Source: Promicromonosporaceae bacterium
GTDB taxonomy: Bacteria; Actinomycetota; Actinomycetes; Actinomycetales; Cellulomonadaceae
Assembly (NCBI GenBank): GCA_009780755.1
Contig: WQZL01000002.1
Coordinates: 1 to 38,423, forward strand
DNA: 38,423 nucleotides
Reading direction: 5' to 3'
Below, piece by piece: positions 30,515 through 38,423 of this stretch (positions within the stretch are counted from its first letter, which is position 1; each line of letters starts with the position of its first letter). The position numbers were made by a program, and so were the translations under genes. The notes under the pieces are model-generated. The model searched no databases. It was not told the origin of the DNA and saw nothing but the letters and a program-made list of their open reading frames with translations.

Positions 30515-30850
30515 ATGGGAATCGACGCCCCGGTGATCCGGCAACTTGTGGCATACAACGCCCGTGACATCGACGCCTTCGTGCTCAACTTCCATGAAGA
30601 CTGCGTGGTTGAGGATGGCGCAGGCAAGGAGCTGATGCGCGGGCGGAAGGCCATGCGCGAATCGTATGGCCGCATGTTCGCCGCCTCGCCCGACCTGCAC
30701 TGCCGCGTGGTCAGTCGCATCGTGTTGAGCGAGTACGTGCTGGACGAGGAGCGCGTCACGGGCCGCGCCGGTATCGAAGGTGAGGGGCACGTCGTTGCCG
30801 TCTACCGTGTCGAAAACGACGAGATTACCCACGTTCGTTTCCTGCGGTGA
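30515..30850 (+). CDS. NTF2/SnoaL-like small protein
   Basis: A protein of 111 residues with an AGGGAG SD 8 bases before its ATG. The pattern is that of the SnoaL-like/NTF2 fold: N-terminal helix (VIRQLVAYNARDIDAFVLNF), HEDCVVED, RGRKAMRESYGRMFA, then beta strands with LDEERVTGRAGIEGEG and VAVYRVENDEITHVRFL. Members bind small hydrophobic ligands, often as enzymes or sensors; the substrate cannot be told. It is the first chromosomal gene after the element. It ends 2 bases before the convergent DUF11 gene, with no room for a terminator between them. Confidence 0.85.
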   Translation: MGIDAPVIRQLVAYNARDIDAFVLNFHEDCVVEDGAGKELMRGRKAMRESYGRMFAASPDLHCRVVSRIVLSEYVLDEERVTGRAGIEGEGHVVAVYRVENDEITHVRFLR

Positions 30851-30852
30851 CG

Positions 30853-33800
30853 CTAGTCGGCGGCTGAGTCTGTCGAGGTTTCCTCAACTACCGGGGGAAG
30901 CTCCTCCTCCGGCTCGGATTCTGGCTCTGGGGTGTCACCGTGATCGCCTTCGTCAGTTTCGAGGGTCGGGCACAGCGGCGGGGCTGATAGCTCCGGTTCC
31001 TCGACAGGCTCGCCCGGTTCGGTCTCCGTGAACACTTCTGAGTCGAAGGGTTCGAGGTCTAGCGACGCGAAGGCGAAACGGGGACTGGGAAAACTTGGTG
31101 GCCAGTGTTGAGTTGAGCAGGCGGAGGGATTGCCACTCTTCCAACCGAAGCAGGCTGGCGGGGTTGGCGCGTAGGGGTCCGAGGGGAACATCCAGTTGCC
31201 GGAGGTGGCCGTCGAACATGTGGTCACGTTGTTCTTGTGCAGGGACGGCGTGATCGTGTACGCCTGCGCGGTCCAGGAGCTTGCAAGGTCCGGCTGCTCC
31301 ACGAACAGCGTCGCCAGCAGGTTGACCGCGTTGGCGATTGCGCTGCCGGAGTTGTTCCCTTGGAACTCCACGTGAATGTACGGCTGATAGGTCGATGCGC
31401 CGTCGAAGTCGATCAACGTATACCAGTTGTTGCCGTCTCGGGTCATCTCCACGTAGTCGGTAGTCCGGTCAGCATCGCCCAGGTAGATGCGCAGGGTGCC
31501 GTTCGCGCCGGTTTGGAGATTGCCGCTGAACATGTAGTCCACCCAGGCTTGGGGGAAGGAGACGGTGAGCAGGGCAGGGGAGACGTCGCTGCTGGAGAAG
31601 CTCATCTGCATCGGCATTCGAATGAAGATCTGTGTGTTCGTGCCGCCGGATCCCGCGGTCACCCGATATTCGCCGCCGCCGTTGCCGAGCGTTGTCCAGC
31701 CGATGGTGCCGGTGGTGGTGAAGGCGATGTATGCGCGGCAGGCGGGGATTACGTTCAATGGTGGCATGGTCACCGGATCGCAGGTCCAGATGCCTTGAAT
31801 CGGGTCCCAAACAGGGAAGCAAATGGCCGGAATATCCACGGTGGTCCACCATTCGGCGGTGGATTCCTGAGAGACCGTGAGCTGAAGGTGGTTGATGGTC
31901 GATTCGAGGTTGGCGATGGCGCGGTTGCGGTAGACGCCCTTCTCCTCAAAGCCATCAGTGAAGATATCCTCCAGCATCTCCTGAGTTATCTGCATGGTTT
32001 GTGTGCAGATGACAACGTTCGGCGCCGAGCTTGGGGTCGGTTTTGGTGGCAGCATCCAGTTGCCCTTTGCGTCTTTTAGGTCGCCAACACAGTCGGTGAT
32101 CGGGATCAGGGCGCTTGGATTGCCATCCGCGTAGTGCTTGTTGTCGAACAAGGAGACCAGCGACCACGAGGTCGAATCGGAATGGTTCGCCAGGGTGTAG
32201 GTGAAGGTCACCACGTCATCCGCCTTGTACGTACCATCGGGGGCATTCTTGTGGATCATGATGGGCCACTCGGTGACCGGCACGTTTACGGTTACCGATG
32301 AGCCGCCCACATTCTCGGCCACGGTAACTGCCGCGGTGTTCGAGTGCAGGCCGACGGCGCTCTCCTCACGGGTGACCACCCAGGTAAACAAGCAGGTCAT
32401 TGAGGCCCCGGCGGTCAAGGTGGTGGCCGGACAGGAGACGGCCCGCAGTTGACCATCCGTAGCCACCATGTCGGTAAGGGCGATGCCGGTTAGCGTTGTG
32501 ACGCCGGTATTTGTCACCACATACTCGAAGTTGAGCGTGTCCAGGTAGGACACCTCAGAGCCGGGCAGGTAACTCTTGGTGGCGCCGGTCTCGCCGATGG
32601 TGGCCAAACGCTTGGTCACAGAGATGGACGGCGAGTTCAAGGGGATAGTCAGGGCGACCGAAGCGGCGCCCAGCTCGGCAGTGGTGACCGTTGCGATGTT
32701 TTCGTGGACGCCACGTTGAATCTCCCAGTCGGTAATAGTCCAGTTCTTGGTGCAGGTCAGTGACTGGCCAGTCCCCAAAATGACGGGACTTAGGCTCGAT
32801 GGCGCGCCGCCGGGACAATTCAGCGTCGGCTCCAGGGGGGAGGAGAGGCCCAAAATGTCATCGTCAAGCGAGGTGAGGGTTAGCGGAGTCTCGCCATTAT
32901 TTGTCACCACGATGGTGAAGGCGGCCGAGGTGTAGGTGGAGCTGACGCGTCCGGGGATCGATGTGCCCGGTAGGTACGCCGTGGCCGACCCGCCGGGAAC
33001 CGTCACGGTCGCGGTCTTCGTGATCTGTAGCTCAGGCACCAACGGGACACACACGGTGCAGGGCACCTGTTCGCCGCCCGCCCCAGGGCAAAGCGCGTCG
33101 GCCACCTTTTGCCCGGCGGGGCAGCCGCAGATGGCGGCATTCGCCACCCGGTAGGAGGGAATCGAACACAGGTCAACGATTTCTGATGGCCACTCGACGA
33201 GGATCGTCGCAGAACTGATGTTGTTCGCGCCGTTGGGGTCGCTTATGTCGGTAGAGACGGTGGCGGTGTTCACTACCACGCCCGCGACGGTGGTTAGCGC
33301 CCGAATGTGCAGCGTCTTGGATTGGCCGGGAGCAAGCGATCCGACCAGCCAGACGCCGGTCTCCTCGTTGTAACTGATGGTGTCGGTTCCGGCGAAGGTA
33401 AGTTCGGGCGGCAGCCGGTCGATCACCGTCGCATTATTCACGTACTCACCGGGAACTGAGTTGCTGACGGTGATGGTGTAGATCACGTAGGAGCCGACGA
33501 TGAGCGGGTCGGGCAGCGGGGTGAGGCTCTCCCCGCTGACGGTCTTGCTCACGGCCAGATCGGTTTCGGGCGGCGTTGGGTACTGGCAGCCACCGATGGG
33601 CAGGCCACCGTCGGGATACCACTGCGCAAACCACGGGTTCGGGCTGGCGACCGGCGACCACTCGTAGTCCGTGTCTTCAGGAGCGCACAGACACTCCCAG
33701 GGGTTGCTCGTGACGTAGGCGAGTTCGGGGTCGTAGGCACAGGAAAGGGCAATCGCTTCGCAGTCGCCGTTCAGATTCAGGAACTCGTCCTCCGCGCAGC

Positions 33801-34053
33801 CGGGAGTTACGGGTTTAGGCGGCTTGTATCCGAGCAGGTCTACCGTGCCGAGAGCCAGCTCGTCGGTTTGCGCCCAGCGCGCGTCGGTGAGGCCCGTGCC
33901 GCCGATGAGCGCGGCCAGCAGGGCGACAACCAGCGCGATGCCAACTAGGGCGGAGCGACGGGGGCTGGCAATAAGGTGCACCCGCAGGGCTGGCAGGCTT
34001 CCCGGCGTGAGGCCAGCCCCGCGGGGTGTCTTGGGGGTAGGAATGCTTCTCAT
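30853..34053 (-). CDS. Large DUF11-repeat surface protein with ARWA-type signal
   Basis: A protein of 1066 residues. The N-terminal hydrophobic segment (about 33-55) ends in GLTDARWAQTDEL, the alternate (SipW-type) signal seen in all three exported proteins of this cluster. Residues about 95-165 hold a Cys-rich part. A clear DUF11 domain follows (about 165-290, VSKTVSGESL to NTATVST), then Cys-rich spacers and further DUF11-like units starting LQITKTATVTV and ISVTKRLATIG. The C-terminal third (about 700-1000) is a different beta-rich region with cysteines. The tail is Glu/Pro-rich and no LPxTG or membrane anchor is present. It overlaps the upstream gene as ATGA. It is probably an exported fibre or adhesin component matured by the SipW-type peptidase next door. 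Confidence 0.85.
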   Translation of the reverse strand: MRSIPTPKTPRGAGLTPGSLPALRVHLIASPRRSALVGIALVVALLAALIGGTGLTDARWAQTDELALGTVDLLGYKPPKPVTPGCAEDEFLNLNGDCEAIALSCAYDPELAYVTSNPWECLCAPEDTDYEWSPVASPNPWFAQWYPDGGLPIGGCQYPTPPETDLAVSKTVSGESLTPLPDPLIVGSYVIYTITVSNSVPGEYVNNATVIDRLPPELTFAGTDTISYNEETGVWLVGSLAPGQSKTLHIRALTTVAGVVVNTATVSTDISDPNGANNISSATILVEWPSEIVDLCSIPSYRVANAAICGCPAGQKVADALCPGAGGEQVPCTVCVPLVPELQITKTATVTVPGGSATAYLPGTSIPGRVSSTYTSAAFTIVVTNNGETPLTLTSLDDDILGLSSPLEPTLNCPGGAPSSLSPVILGTGQSLTCTKNWTITDWEIQRGVHENIATVTTAELGAASVALTIPLNSPSISVTKRLATIGETGATKSYLPGSEVSYLDTLNFEYVVTNTGVTTLTGIALTDMVATDGQLRAVSCPATTLTAGASMTCLFTWVVTREESAVGLHSNTAAVTVAENVGGSSVTVNVPVTEWPIMIHKNAPDGTYKADDVVTFTYTLANHSDSTSWSLVSLFDNKHYADGNPSALIPITDCVGDLKDAKGNWMLPPKPTPSSAPNVVICTQTMQITQEMLEDIFTDGFEEKGVYRNRAIANLESTINHLQLTVSQESTAEWWTTVDIPAICFPVWDPIQGIWTCDPVTMPPLNVIPACRAYIAFTTTGTIGWTTLGNGGGEYRVTAGSGGTNTQIFIRMPMQMSFSSSDVSPALLTVSFPQAWVDYMFSGNLQTGANGTLRIYLGDADRTTDYVEMTRDGNNWYTLIDFDGASTYQPYIHVEFQGNNSGSAIANAVNLLATLFVEQPDLASSWTAQAYTITPSLHKNNVTTCSTATSGNWMFPSDPYAPTPPACFGWKSGNPSACSTQHWPPSFPSPRFAFASLDLEPFDSEVFTETEPGEPVEEPELSAPPLCPTLETDEGDHGDTPEPESEPEEELPPVVEETSTDSAAD

Positions 34054-34679
34054 GATCCACGCACCTGCACTATGTCAATGAGATGGGTACCCAGAGAGAT
34101 CGAGCAAACCTGCTCGCCCTCCCAGGTAACGGACGACATCTCCACGGCCACATCGATCACGAGGGTGTCTTGCGGACCGAAGGGCACGGAGCTGACGTAC
34201 TCGTAATCGAGGTCGAGCCATTCTGCACAGCCTGGGGCCAGCGTGGGCGCCTGTTGGATGCGAACGGAATGCACCTGCGCGCGCAGGTGTTCGCCCACGA
34301 ATGCGCTGCCCGCACCCAGACGAATCGGGTAGATGCCGCGAACCTGCGCGCCGGAGCCAAGGGGGTAGGTACCCAGGTTTATCGGTAGCCCGCCAACCGC
34401 CGCGTCGTAAGGCCCGGCCGCCTGGCAACCCTCCGGGATGGGGCAGCGCGGCTGAGTCTCGCCCAGGTGATACCACTGGCCTTCGGCTTGCGGCTGGAGG
34501 TTCCAGCGTCCGGAGCTGATGGTCACAGAATCGGTGACGGAAATCTCATAGTCCCCGGCCCAACGGGCCTGGGTTGCCTGGGAGGCGGCGAGCATGACGA
34601 TAGCCACCGCCACGCACAAGGCGCCCAGCATTAGGCGCCGGTACGTGACCGGTTTGCGGATTCGTCGCTCGTTTCGCAT
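34050..34679 (-). CDS. Small exported protein with ARWA-type signal
   Basis: A protein of 209 residues. A basic N-terminus, a hydrophobic segment (LMLGALCVAVAIVMLAASQ) and TQARWAGDYEIS form the alternate signal shared with the 242- and 1066-residue proteins. The mature part is beta-rich, with IRLGAGSAFVGEHLRAQVHSV close in pattern to FAIALPADADIDLVGEHLVVEVE in the 242-residue protein, so the two are likely homologous subunits. Four cysteines are present in the mature part. It lies between the signal peptidase and the large DUF11 gene, overlapping the latter by ATGA. It may be a minor subunit or an assembly factor. Confidence 0.8.
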   Translation of the reverse strand: MRNERRIRKPVTYRRLMLGALCVAVAIVMLAASQATQARWAGDYEISVTDSVTISSGRWNLQPQAEGQWYHLGETQPRCPIPEGCQAAGPYDAAVGGLPINLGTYPLGSGAQVRGIYPIRLGAGSAFVGEHLRAQVHSVRIQQAPTLAPGCAEWLDLDYEYVSSVPFGPQDTLVIDVAVEMSSVTWEGEQVCSISLGTHLIDIVQVRGS

Positions 34680-34689
34680 GGCCTTTCCC

Positions 34690-35388
34690 CTAGATGGCGT
34701 ATTCCGGCTCGATGATCTTGGCGTAGCGCGGCATCAGGTACCAGCACGCGGCGAGCGCCAGCCCGCCAGCCACGATGAGGGCCACGGTTTGCATGTCAGT
34801 TTGCGTCTGGATGCGGTTTAGTACGTGCCCCACCCAGGGCACGGTGTACATGACCTTGCCCTTGATGGCGCGGGCGGGCACCACCGCGTCGGCGACATTG
34901 TTGTTATCGCCCTTGGTTTGCACGGTGCAGGTCTCGTACTTGACATCCTCACCGATGGTGTTGCCCTTATCGGTGGTGTTCACGGCGATGACGCGATGGG
35001 TGACCAGGGTGGCGTCATCGGTTTCGGGCATAAACGTGACCACATCGCCTACCGCGATGTTCTCGCAGACCTCGTGCGCCTTGATGCCCTTGACGGCGAC
35101 GACATCGCCGGGGTTGATGGCTGGTTGCATCGAACCGGTGAGTACGGTAAGCCCGGCGCCAGCCTGGGCCTGCGGAATCACGTAGATCAGGATCGCTACG
35201 ACTACCACCAGGATCGCCGTCGCCCAGAAGAGTCCGGCGAGGGTGCGTTTAGTCACCTTCTGCCACAGCGGCACGGGCTTGCGCGTATAGGTCACGGGCG
35301 GTGGCTCGGTGGCCCCGCCCGCCGCAGCCGCGGCGGGATCGGGGGGCACGGGGAACCAGTGGCTCAATGAGTGGATGCTTGTATTCAT
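34690..35388 (-). CDS. SipW/ER-type signal peptidase I
   Basis: A protein of 232 residues. A Pro/Ala-rich cytoplasmic start, one transmembrane helix (about 50-71), the catalytic region with LTGSMQPAINPGD (Ser near residue 86), VTHRVI (His near 131, in place of the bacterial Lys), TKGDNNNVAD, and a second helix near the C-terminus. The Ser/His layout and C-terminal helix mark the archaeal/ER-type family to which Bacillus SipW belongs, which processes special substrates such as TasA. Its substrates here are very probably the three ARWA-type proteins around it. The start follows a 15-base direct repeat and a strong hairpin that may set its expression below that of the upstream subunit gene. Confidence 0.88.
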   Translation of the reverse strand: MNTSIHSLSHWFPVPPDPAAAAAGGATEPPPVTYTRKPVPLWQKVTKRTLAGLFWATAILVVVVAILIYVIPQAQAGAGLTVLTGSMQPAINPGDVVAVKGIKAHEVCENIAVGDVVTFMPETDDATLVTHRVIAVNTTDKGNTIGEDVKYETCTVQTKGDNNNVADAVVPARAIKGKVMYTVPWVGHVLNRIQTQTDMQTVALIVAGGLALAACWYLMPRYAKIIEPEYAI

Positions 35389-35421
35389 GGCCGGGAAGCC
35401 TTTCAGTGGCCGGGAAGCCTT
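35388..35421 (-). repeat. 15-base direct repeat at the peptidase start
   Basis: TGGCCGGGAAGCCTT occurs at 35388-35402 and again at 35407-35421, four bases apart. On the minus strand both copies supply AAGGCTTCCCGGCCA just before the ATG, so the SD-like AAGG is duplicated. Confidence 0.75.
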
Positions 35422-35427
35422 ACGGTT

Positions 35428-35458
35428 GTGGGGTGGACGGACCTTCCGCCCACCCCAC
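35428..35458 (-). terminator. Strong hairpin between fibre subunit and peptidase genes
   Basis: GTGGGGTGGACGGA and TCCGCCCACCCCAC form a 14-base stem with a 3-base loop. On the minus transcript every position pairs (one U-G), while the plus transcript would have an A-C mismatch. It begins 11 bases after the 242-residue gene's stop and probably ends most transcripts there, leaving read-through for the downstream genes. Confidence 0.75.
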
Positions 35459-35468
35459 TAGTTGATGG

Positions 35469-36197
35469 TTATCGGGTCTGAACCACGGTCACCTTTATGC
35501 CGGTGATGGTCAGCGCGCCGGTTAAGGTCAGCGAGTTGCCAGCGGCGGCGTCATGGTGAGCGGGGGAGTCCGCAATATCGTCGCCAAAGGCGTACTCGAT
35601 CACGATGGCAATCTCGCCTTCGGCGAGGGGGCCGTCGTCGTCGGGTCCCCAGTCCTCGTCGAGCCAGGTGTATGGGGTCACGGTTATCGTGTCGCCCCAC
35701 GCGGCGAAGGAGGCGGGTGCCATCTCGATGTTGTCCCACACCGCGCCTTCAACCTCGACAACGAGGTGTTCACCGACTAGGTCGATGTCGGCATCAGCGG
35801 GTAAGGCAATCGCGAAAATACCGGTGAGTTGATCGCCTGGCACGACGGCAAAGTCGGCGAGCGTGATCTCTAGGCCACCGTTGTTGGCATCGGCCGGCAT
35901 ATCCAGCCAGTCGCCATAATCGGCATCGCCAATCCAGTCATTGCCCTGCGGCTCAAAGGTGTCATCCGTCACTTCTGCTGAGGTGTCGAACCAGCCAAGA
36001 AGGGAGATATCGCCCTCCTGGTCATTGAGCGTCCAGCTACCGGAGAAGATGGTTGGGTCGCTGACGCCGGTGAACAGTAGGTCTGCTTCCTCAGCCCAGC
36101 GAGCAAACGTACTGGCCCCGCCGAGCAGCACGGCCACGGCTGCCGCCGCGCAAAGTCCCGCTTTCGCCTTGGAGGGCTTGCGGATCGTTGTCTTCAT
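35469..36197 (-). CDS. Probable major exported subunit with ARWA-type signal
   Basis: 242 residues from the ATG at 36197, with GAGAGG 7 bases before it; the track start at 36371 adds 58 unlikely residues. A basic N-terminus, a hydrophobic segment (AGLCAAAAVAVLLGGAS) and TFARWAEEADL form the alternate signal. The mature part is very acidic and beta-rich, with repeated WxDxP/DW elements (GDWLDMPADANNG, YTWLDEDWGPDDDG) and almost no cysteine. It is first in its operon and is followed by a strong hairpin, typical of an abundant subunit. By analogy with TasA/SipW systems it may form the body of a surface fibre; the sequence similarity is only in the signal. Confidence 0.8.
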   Translation of the reverse strand: MKTTIRKPSKAKAGLCAAAAVAVLLGGASTFARWAEEADLLFTGVSDPTIFSGSWTLNDQEGDISLLGWFDTSAEVTDDTFEPQGNDWIGDADYGDWLDMPADANNGGLEITLADFAVVPGDQLTGIFAIALPADADIDLVGEHLVVEVEGAVWDNIEMAPASFAAWGDTITVTPYTWLDEDWGPDDDGPLAEGEIAIVIEYAFGDDIADSPAHHDAAAGNSLTLTGALTITGIKVTVVQTR

Positions 36198-36400
36198 GAT
36201 CTTGCCTCTCAGTTGAGTGGACGCGGGAGCGTCCGTTGGCGCTACCCAACCCTTGGTGGCGCAATCTGAAAAGTCATCTGTCGCCAAAAGTCGCTCTTTT
36301 TCAGAATTGGCGCCCCCTGATCGATAGAACCGCTCGGCGAAGCGGTGACGACTCTCACACTCGCGCGTCACCTCTCCCGGTGATTCACCGCTCTGCGGCT

Positions 36401-36495
36401 GGTTGAGTAGGCCGACGAAGGAGGCCGTGTCGAAACTACTTGACGTACGGTTGGTGGTTTCGACATGTCGGGCCTGGCGACCCTCCTACTCAACC
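36401..36495. repeat. REP-like inverted repeat
   Basis: GGTTGAGTAGG...GTGTCGAAAC at the left and GTTTCGACATG...CCTACTCAACC at the right form a long imperfect palindrome of 95 bases. This type of intergenic element is widespread in actinobacterial genomes. It lies in the 357-base gap between the fibre operon and the GerW-like gene, which otherwise holds only presumed promoters. Confidence 0.8.
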
Positions 36496-36554
36496 ACCCG
36501 GTTTGGTGCCGGATGAGGATTTGTGTGGGGTGGCCCAGGCGGTAGCCTGTGGTC

Positions 36555-36893
36555 ATGAGCGCTGAAAAGTCTGGCCGGGATGTTGTTTTGGAGATTGGTG
36601 ATCGCGTGCGCGCCGGGGTATCCGTGACGCATGGCGAGAAGGTGGTGATGGGTGACGCCGAGATTCTGCCCGTCGCCGCGACCGCCTACGGTTTCGGCGG
36701 CGGCGGAGACAACAACGGCAACGGCGGAGGCGGCGGTGGAAGCTGGTCGCTGCCGTTTGGCGCCTGGATCACTCGGGACGGCAAGACCGTGTTTGAGCCT
36801 AACTCCGTGGTGATAACGGTGGCCTCGATTCCGCTGCTCTGCGTCATCGGGCGCTCTGTTGTTCGCATCATCAAGGCGGTCCGCGCTCGCTGA
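36555..36893 (+). CDS. GerW/YtfJ-like protein
   Basis: 112 residues from the ATG at 36555; the track uses a GTG six bases earlier. The core has VMGDAEILPVAATAYGFGGGG, the hallmark of the GerW (YtfJ) family, then a Gly/Asn-rich run and an SWSLPFGAWI strand. A C-terminal hydrophobic segment (VVITVASIPLLCVIG) ends in a basic tail. In Bacillus the family is tied to spore germination, but actinobacterial members occur in non-sporulating lineages with unknown function. A TAGCCT element 6 bases before the ATG suggests a leaderless transcript. Its stop lies 17 bases from the NUDIX gene. Confidence 0.8.
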   Translation: MSAEKSGRDVVLEIGDRVRAGVSVTHGEKVVMGDAEILPVAATAYGFGGGGDNNGNGGGGGGSWSLPFGAWITRDGKTVFEPNSVVITVASIPLLCVIGRSVVRIIKAVRAR

Positions 36894-36909
36894 GCTAGGG
36901 TTACCGCTC

Positions 36910-37299
36910 GTGGATGATGTGATTCGGGTGGCCGCCATGCTGTTGCGCGACGAGGCCGGGCGGGTGTTGACCGTGCGAAAGCAGGGCACCGAACGATTCA
37001 TGCACCCCGGGGGAAAACCGGAGCCAGGGGAGAGCTATTTCGCCACCGCGCTGCGGGAATGTCGCGAGGAGCTAGGCGTCGAACTCGACGCCAGCCGGGT
37101 GCGCCCGGTGGGAGTCTTTACCGCCGAGGCCGCAAACGAACCCGGCTACACCTGCGAAGGTACCTTCTTCGAGTACATCGAGCCGCTGCCCATCGAACCC
37201 GCCGCCTCTGCCGAGATTGCCGAGATTCGTTGGGTAGATCCGGCCAACCTCCCGCCCAATATCGCCCCGCTAGCCACGGTTGTGCTGGCGGCGATCTGA
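36910..37299 (+). CDS. NUDIX hydrolase
   Basis: About 129 residues from the GTG at 36910, just after the GerW-like gene; the track start at 36859 overlaps that gene. The NUDIX box is complete: GKPEPGESYFATALRECREE followed by LGV, fitting GX5EX7REUXEEXGU. Members cleave nucleoside diphosphates linked to another moiety. The substrate is not evident, though a short single-domain form like this is often a housecleaning enzyme. The GTG start has no clear SD, so an alternative GTG nine bases downstream is possible. Confidence 0.88.
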   Translation: MDDVIRVAAMLLRDEAGRVLTVRKQGTERFMHPGGKPEPGESYFATALRECREELGVELDASRVRPVGVFTAEAANEPGYTCEGTFFEYIEPLPIEPAASAEIAEIRWVDPANLPPNIAPLATVVLAAI

Positions 37300-37346
37300 G
37301 ATCGGTCGCGGCCTGGCCAACTGCGCTGCCCGGCAGCGCAACAGCC

Positions 37347-37352
37347 TAGACT
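37347..37352 (+). promoter_or_regulatory. -10 element of fmt
   Basis: TAGACT lies six bases before the GTG start of fmt, the spacing expected for a leaderless transcript in actinobacteria. No good -35 was identified. Confidence 0.45.
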
Positions 37353-37358
37353 GCGTGC

Positions 37359-38327
37359 GTGCGTTTGCTATTTGCTGGAACCCCCGAGGCGGCCATCCCC
37401 TCCCTGGCGGCACTGATCGCCTCCAATCATGAGGTGGTGGCCGTTCTCACCCGCCCCGATGCTCCGGTTGGGCGCCGCAGGCGGTTGACGCCATCGCCCG
37501 TGCGCGTCGTCGCCGAGGCTGCCGGGATTCCCGTGTGCACCGATGTGCCGCGCGGTGATGAGTTCGTAACCTGGCTACGTGGCCTGGCCATAGATGCCGC
37601 ACCCGTTGTCGCCTATGGGCATCTGCTGCGCCCCGAGGTACTCGCTGCACTGCCCTTTGGCTGGGTGAACCTGCATTTCTCTTTGCTGCCCGCCTGGCGC
37701 GGTGCCGCCCCCGTGCAGCGCGCCATCATCGCTGGCGACGAGGTGACCGGCGCCACCACTTTCCTGCTCGATGAGGGCATGGATACCGGCCCGACGCTGG
37801 GCGTGATGACCGAGAGCATCAGGGAACGCGACACCTCCGGTGACCTGTTGGTTCGTCTCGCCGCCGCCGGGGCCGAGCTGCTGGTCAAGACGCTTGACGC
37901 GCTGGAGGCCGGGGCATTATCGCCCGCTCCGCAACCATCGGAGGGGGTATCGCTCGCGCCCAAGCTGCTGCCAGATGACGCCTTCATCGACTTCCAAATC
38001 CCGGCGGTGGCCATTGATCGACTAATTCGGGGCTGCACGCCGGCGCCCGGTGCCTGGACGATGCACCCGGAGGGTTGGCGCTTGGGTCTTGGGCCGGTGA
38101 CGCCGCAGCCCGACGTTGTTGACCTGGCACCGGGTGAGGTATGGGCGGGTAAGCGCTCTGTGCTGGTTGGCACCATCACCTGCGCCGTCGAACTTGGCCT
38201 CGTTCAACCATTCGGTAGGAAGCCAATGCCCGCCGCCGACTGGGCGCGCGGAGCAGTCAAGGCGACCCACTACACACGAAACTTGTTTGCCAACCACCGG
38301 CTGGGCCAGGCTCTGAGGCCGGACTAA
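37359..38327 (+). CDS. fmt: Methionyl-tRNA formyltransferase
   Basis: A protein of 322 residues, the usual family length, starting at GTG. The N-terminal formyltransferase domain begins MRLLFAGTPEAAIPSL and contains VNLHFSLLPAWRGAAPVQ with the catalytic Asn and His, then LLDEGMDTGP with the catalytic Asp. The C-terminal OB-like domain (about residues 205-322) binds the tRNA. The enzyme formylates Met on initiator tRNA using 10-formyl-tetrahydrofolate. An ATG reading frame begins 22 bases after the stop, in the place where rsmB follows fmt in many actinobacteria. Confidence 0.96.
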   Translation: MRLLFAGTPEAAIPSLAALIASNHEVVAVLTRPDAPVGRRRRLTPSPVRVVAEAAGIPVCTDVPRGDEFVTWLRGLAIDAAPVVAYGHLLRPEVLAALPFGWVNLHFSLLPAWRGAAPVQRAIIAGDEVTGATTFLLDEGMDTGPTLGVMTESIRERDTSGDLLVRLAAAGAELLVKTLDALEAGALSPAPQPSEGVSLAPKLLPDDAFIDFQIPAVAIDRLIRGCTPAPGAWTMHPEGWRLGLGPVTPQPDVVDLAPGEVWAGKRSVLVGTITCAVELGLVQPFGRKPMPAADWARGAVKATHYTRNLFANHRLGQALRPD

Positions 38328-38349
38328 CTATTGGAGCGGAAAAGAAAAG

Positions 38350-38423
38350 ATGAGTGAACAACGCAGGCAACCACCAAGGCAGCGCGACGACCGCCGCGAC
38401 TTACCAGATCGCCGGGATCAGCA
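38350..38423 (+). CDS. Start of a probable 16S rRNA methyltransferase RsmB (cut by window edge)
   Basis: Only 24 codons are present, beginning MSEQRRQPPRQRDDRRD, a basic, low-complexity stretch. GGAG lies about 14 bases upstream. Many actinobacterial RsmB (Fmu/Sun) proteins have such a basic extension and follow fmt directly, so the call rests on gene order, not on a domain. Confidence 0.5.
   Translation, partial: MSEQRRQPPRQRDDRRDLPDRRDQ

Noticed and set aside
31237-32079. 280-residue plus-strand ORF inside the DUF11 gene
   Set aside because: Antisense to a clear repeat protein; no SD, Arg/Gly-rich shadow composition.

Overview
The window is GC-rich, with GTG/TTG starts beside ATG, many 4-base stop/start overlaps, apparently leaderless starts, an fmt gene that is probably followed by rsmB, and a GGTTGAGTAGG...GTCGAAAC type repeat. 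This points to an actinobacterium (Actinomycetota; the exact order cannot be fixed by eye). It has two parts: an integrated conjugative element from base 1 to a tRNA-Arg gene at about 30353, and ordinary chromosome from there to the end.

Element, left half (minus strand): single-stranded DNA binding protein; a 2189-residue sortase-anchored surface protein with two families of repeats; a three-SLH-domain secreted protein; a coiled-coil membrane protein; then a type IV secretion block in the order (transcriptional, right to left) muralytic enzyme, VirB8-like-topology protein, two VirB2-like small membrane proteins, VirB6/TrbL-like protein, SCO6880-like protein, VirB4-like ATPase, two-helix membrane protein, VirD4-like coupling ATPase and a small soluble protein. 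Almost all junctions overlap by 1 to 16 bases. One tiny plus-strand gene (7689..7823) with a near-perfect ribosome binding site and its own hairpin terminator sits opposite this traffic.

Element, right half (minus strand, 29951 down to 22317): a chain of up to eleven translationally coupled genes headed by an XRE-type regulator, with DNA-binding-like and replication-initiator-like proteins further down. Three minus-strand members of this chain each contain, wholly nested on the opposite strand, a plus-strand ORF that looks more protein-like than the minus frame over it (24764..25513, 28076..28366, 28867..29103). Two of these are paralogues and are preceded by an identical 73-base leader carrying a hairpin. 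In each case the minus frame stays open across the nested gene and ends in a stop/start overlap with the next minus gene. This antisense nested-cassette arrangement is the most unusual thing in the window.

The XRE gene diverges from a small plus-strand HTH gene. A perfect palindrome lies in the spacer of the XRE promoter, which suggests a Cro/CI-like switch. The plus-strand HTH frame runs on into the 3' half of tRNA-Arg(UCU), the probable attachment site. No integrase or relaxase was seen; they may lie left of base 1.

Chromosome: an NTF2/SnoaL-like protein; a surface-fibre cluster on the minus strand (a small secreted subunit, a strong hairpin, a SipW/ER-type signal peptidase, a second small secreted protein, and a 1066-residue DUF11-repeat protein), whose three exported products share an ARWA-type signal region; a REP-like inverted repeat; a GerW/YtfJ-like protein; a NUDIX hydrolase; fmt; and the first codons of a probable rsmB.
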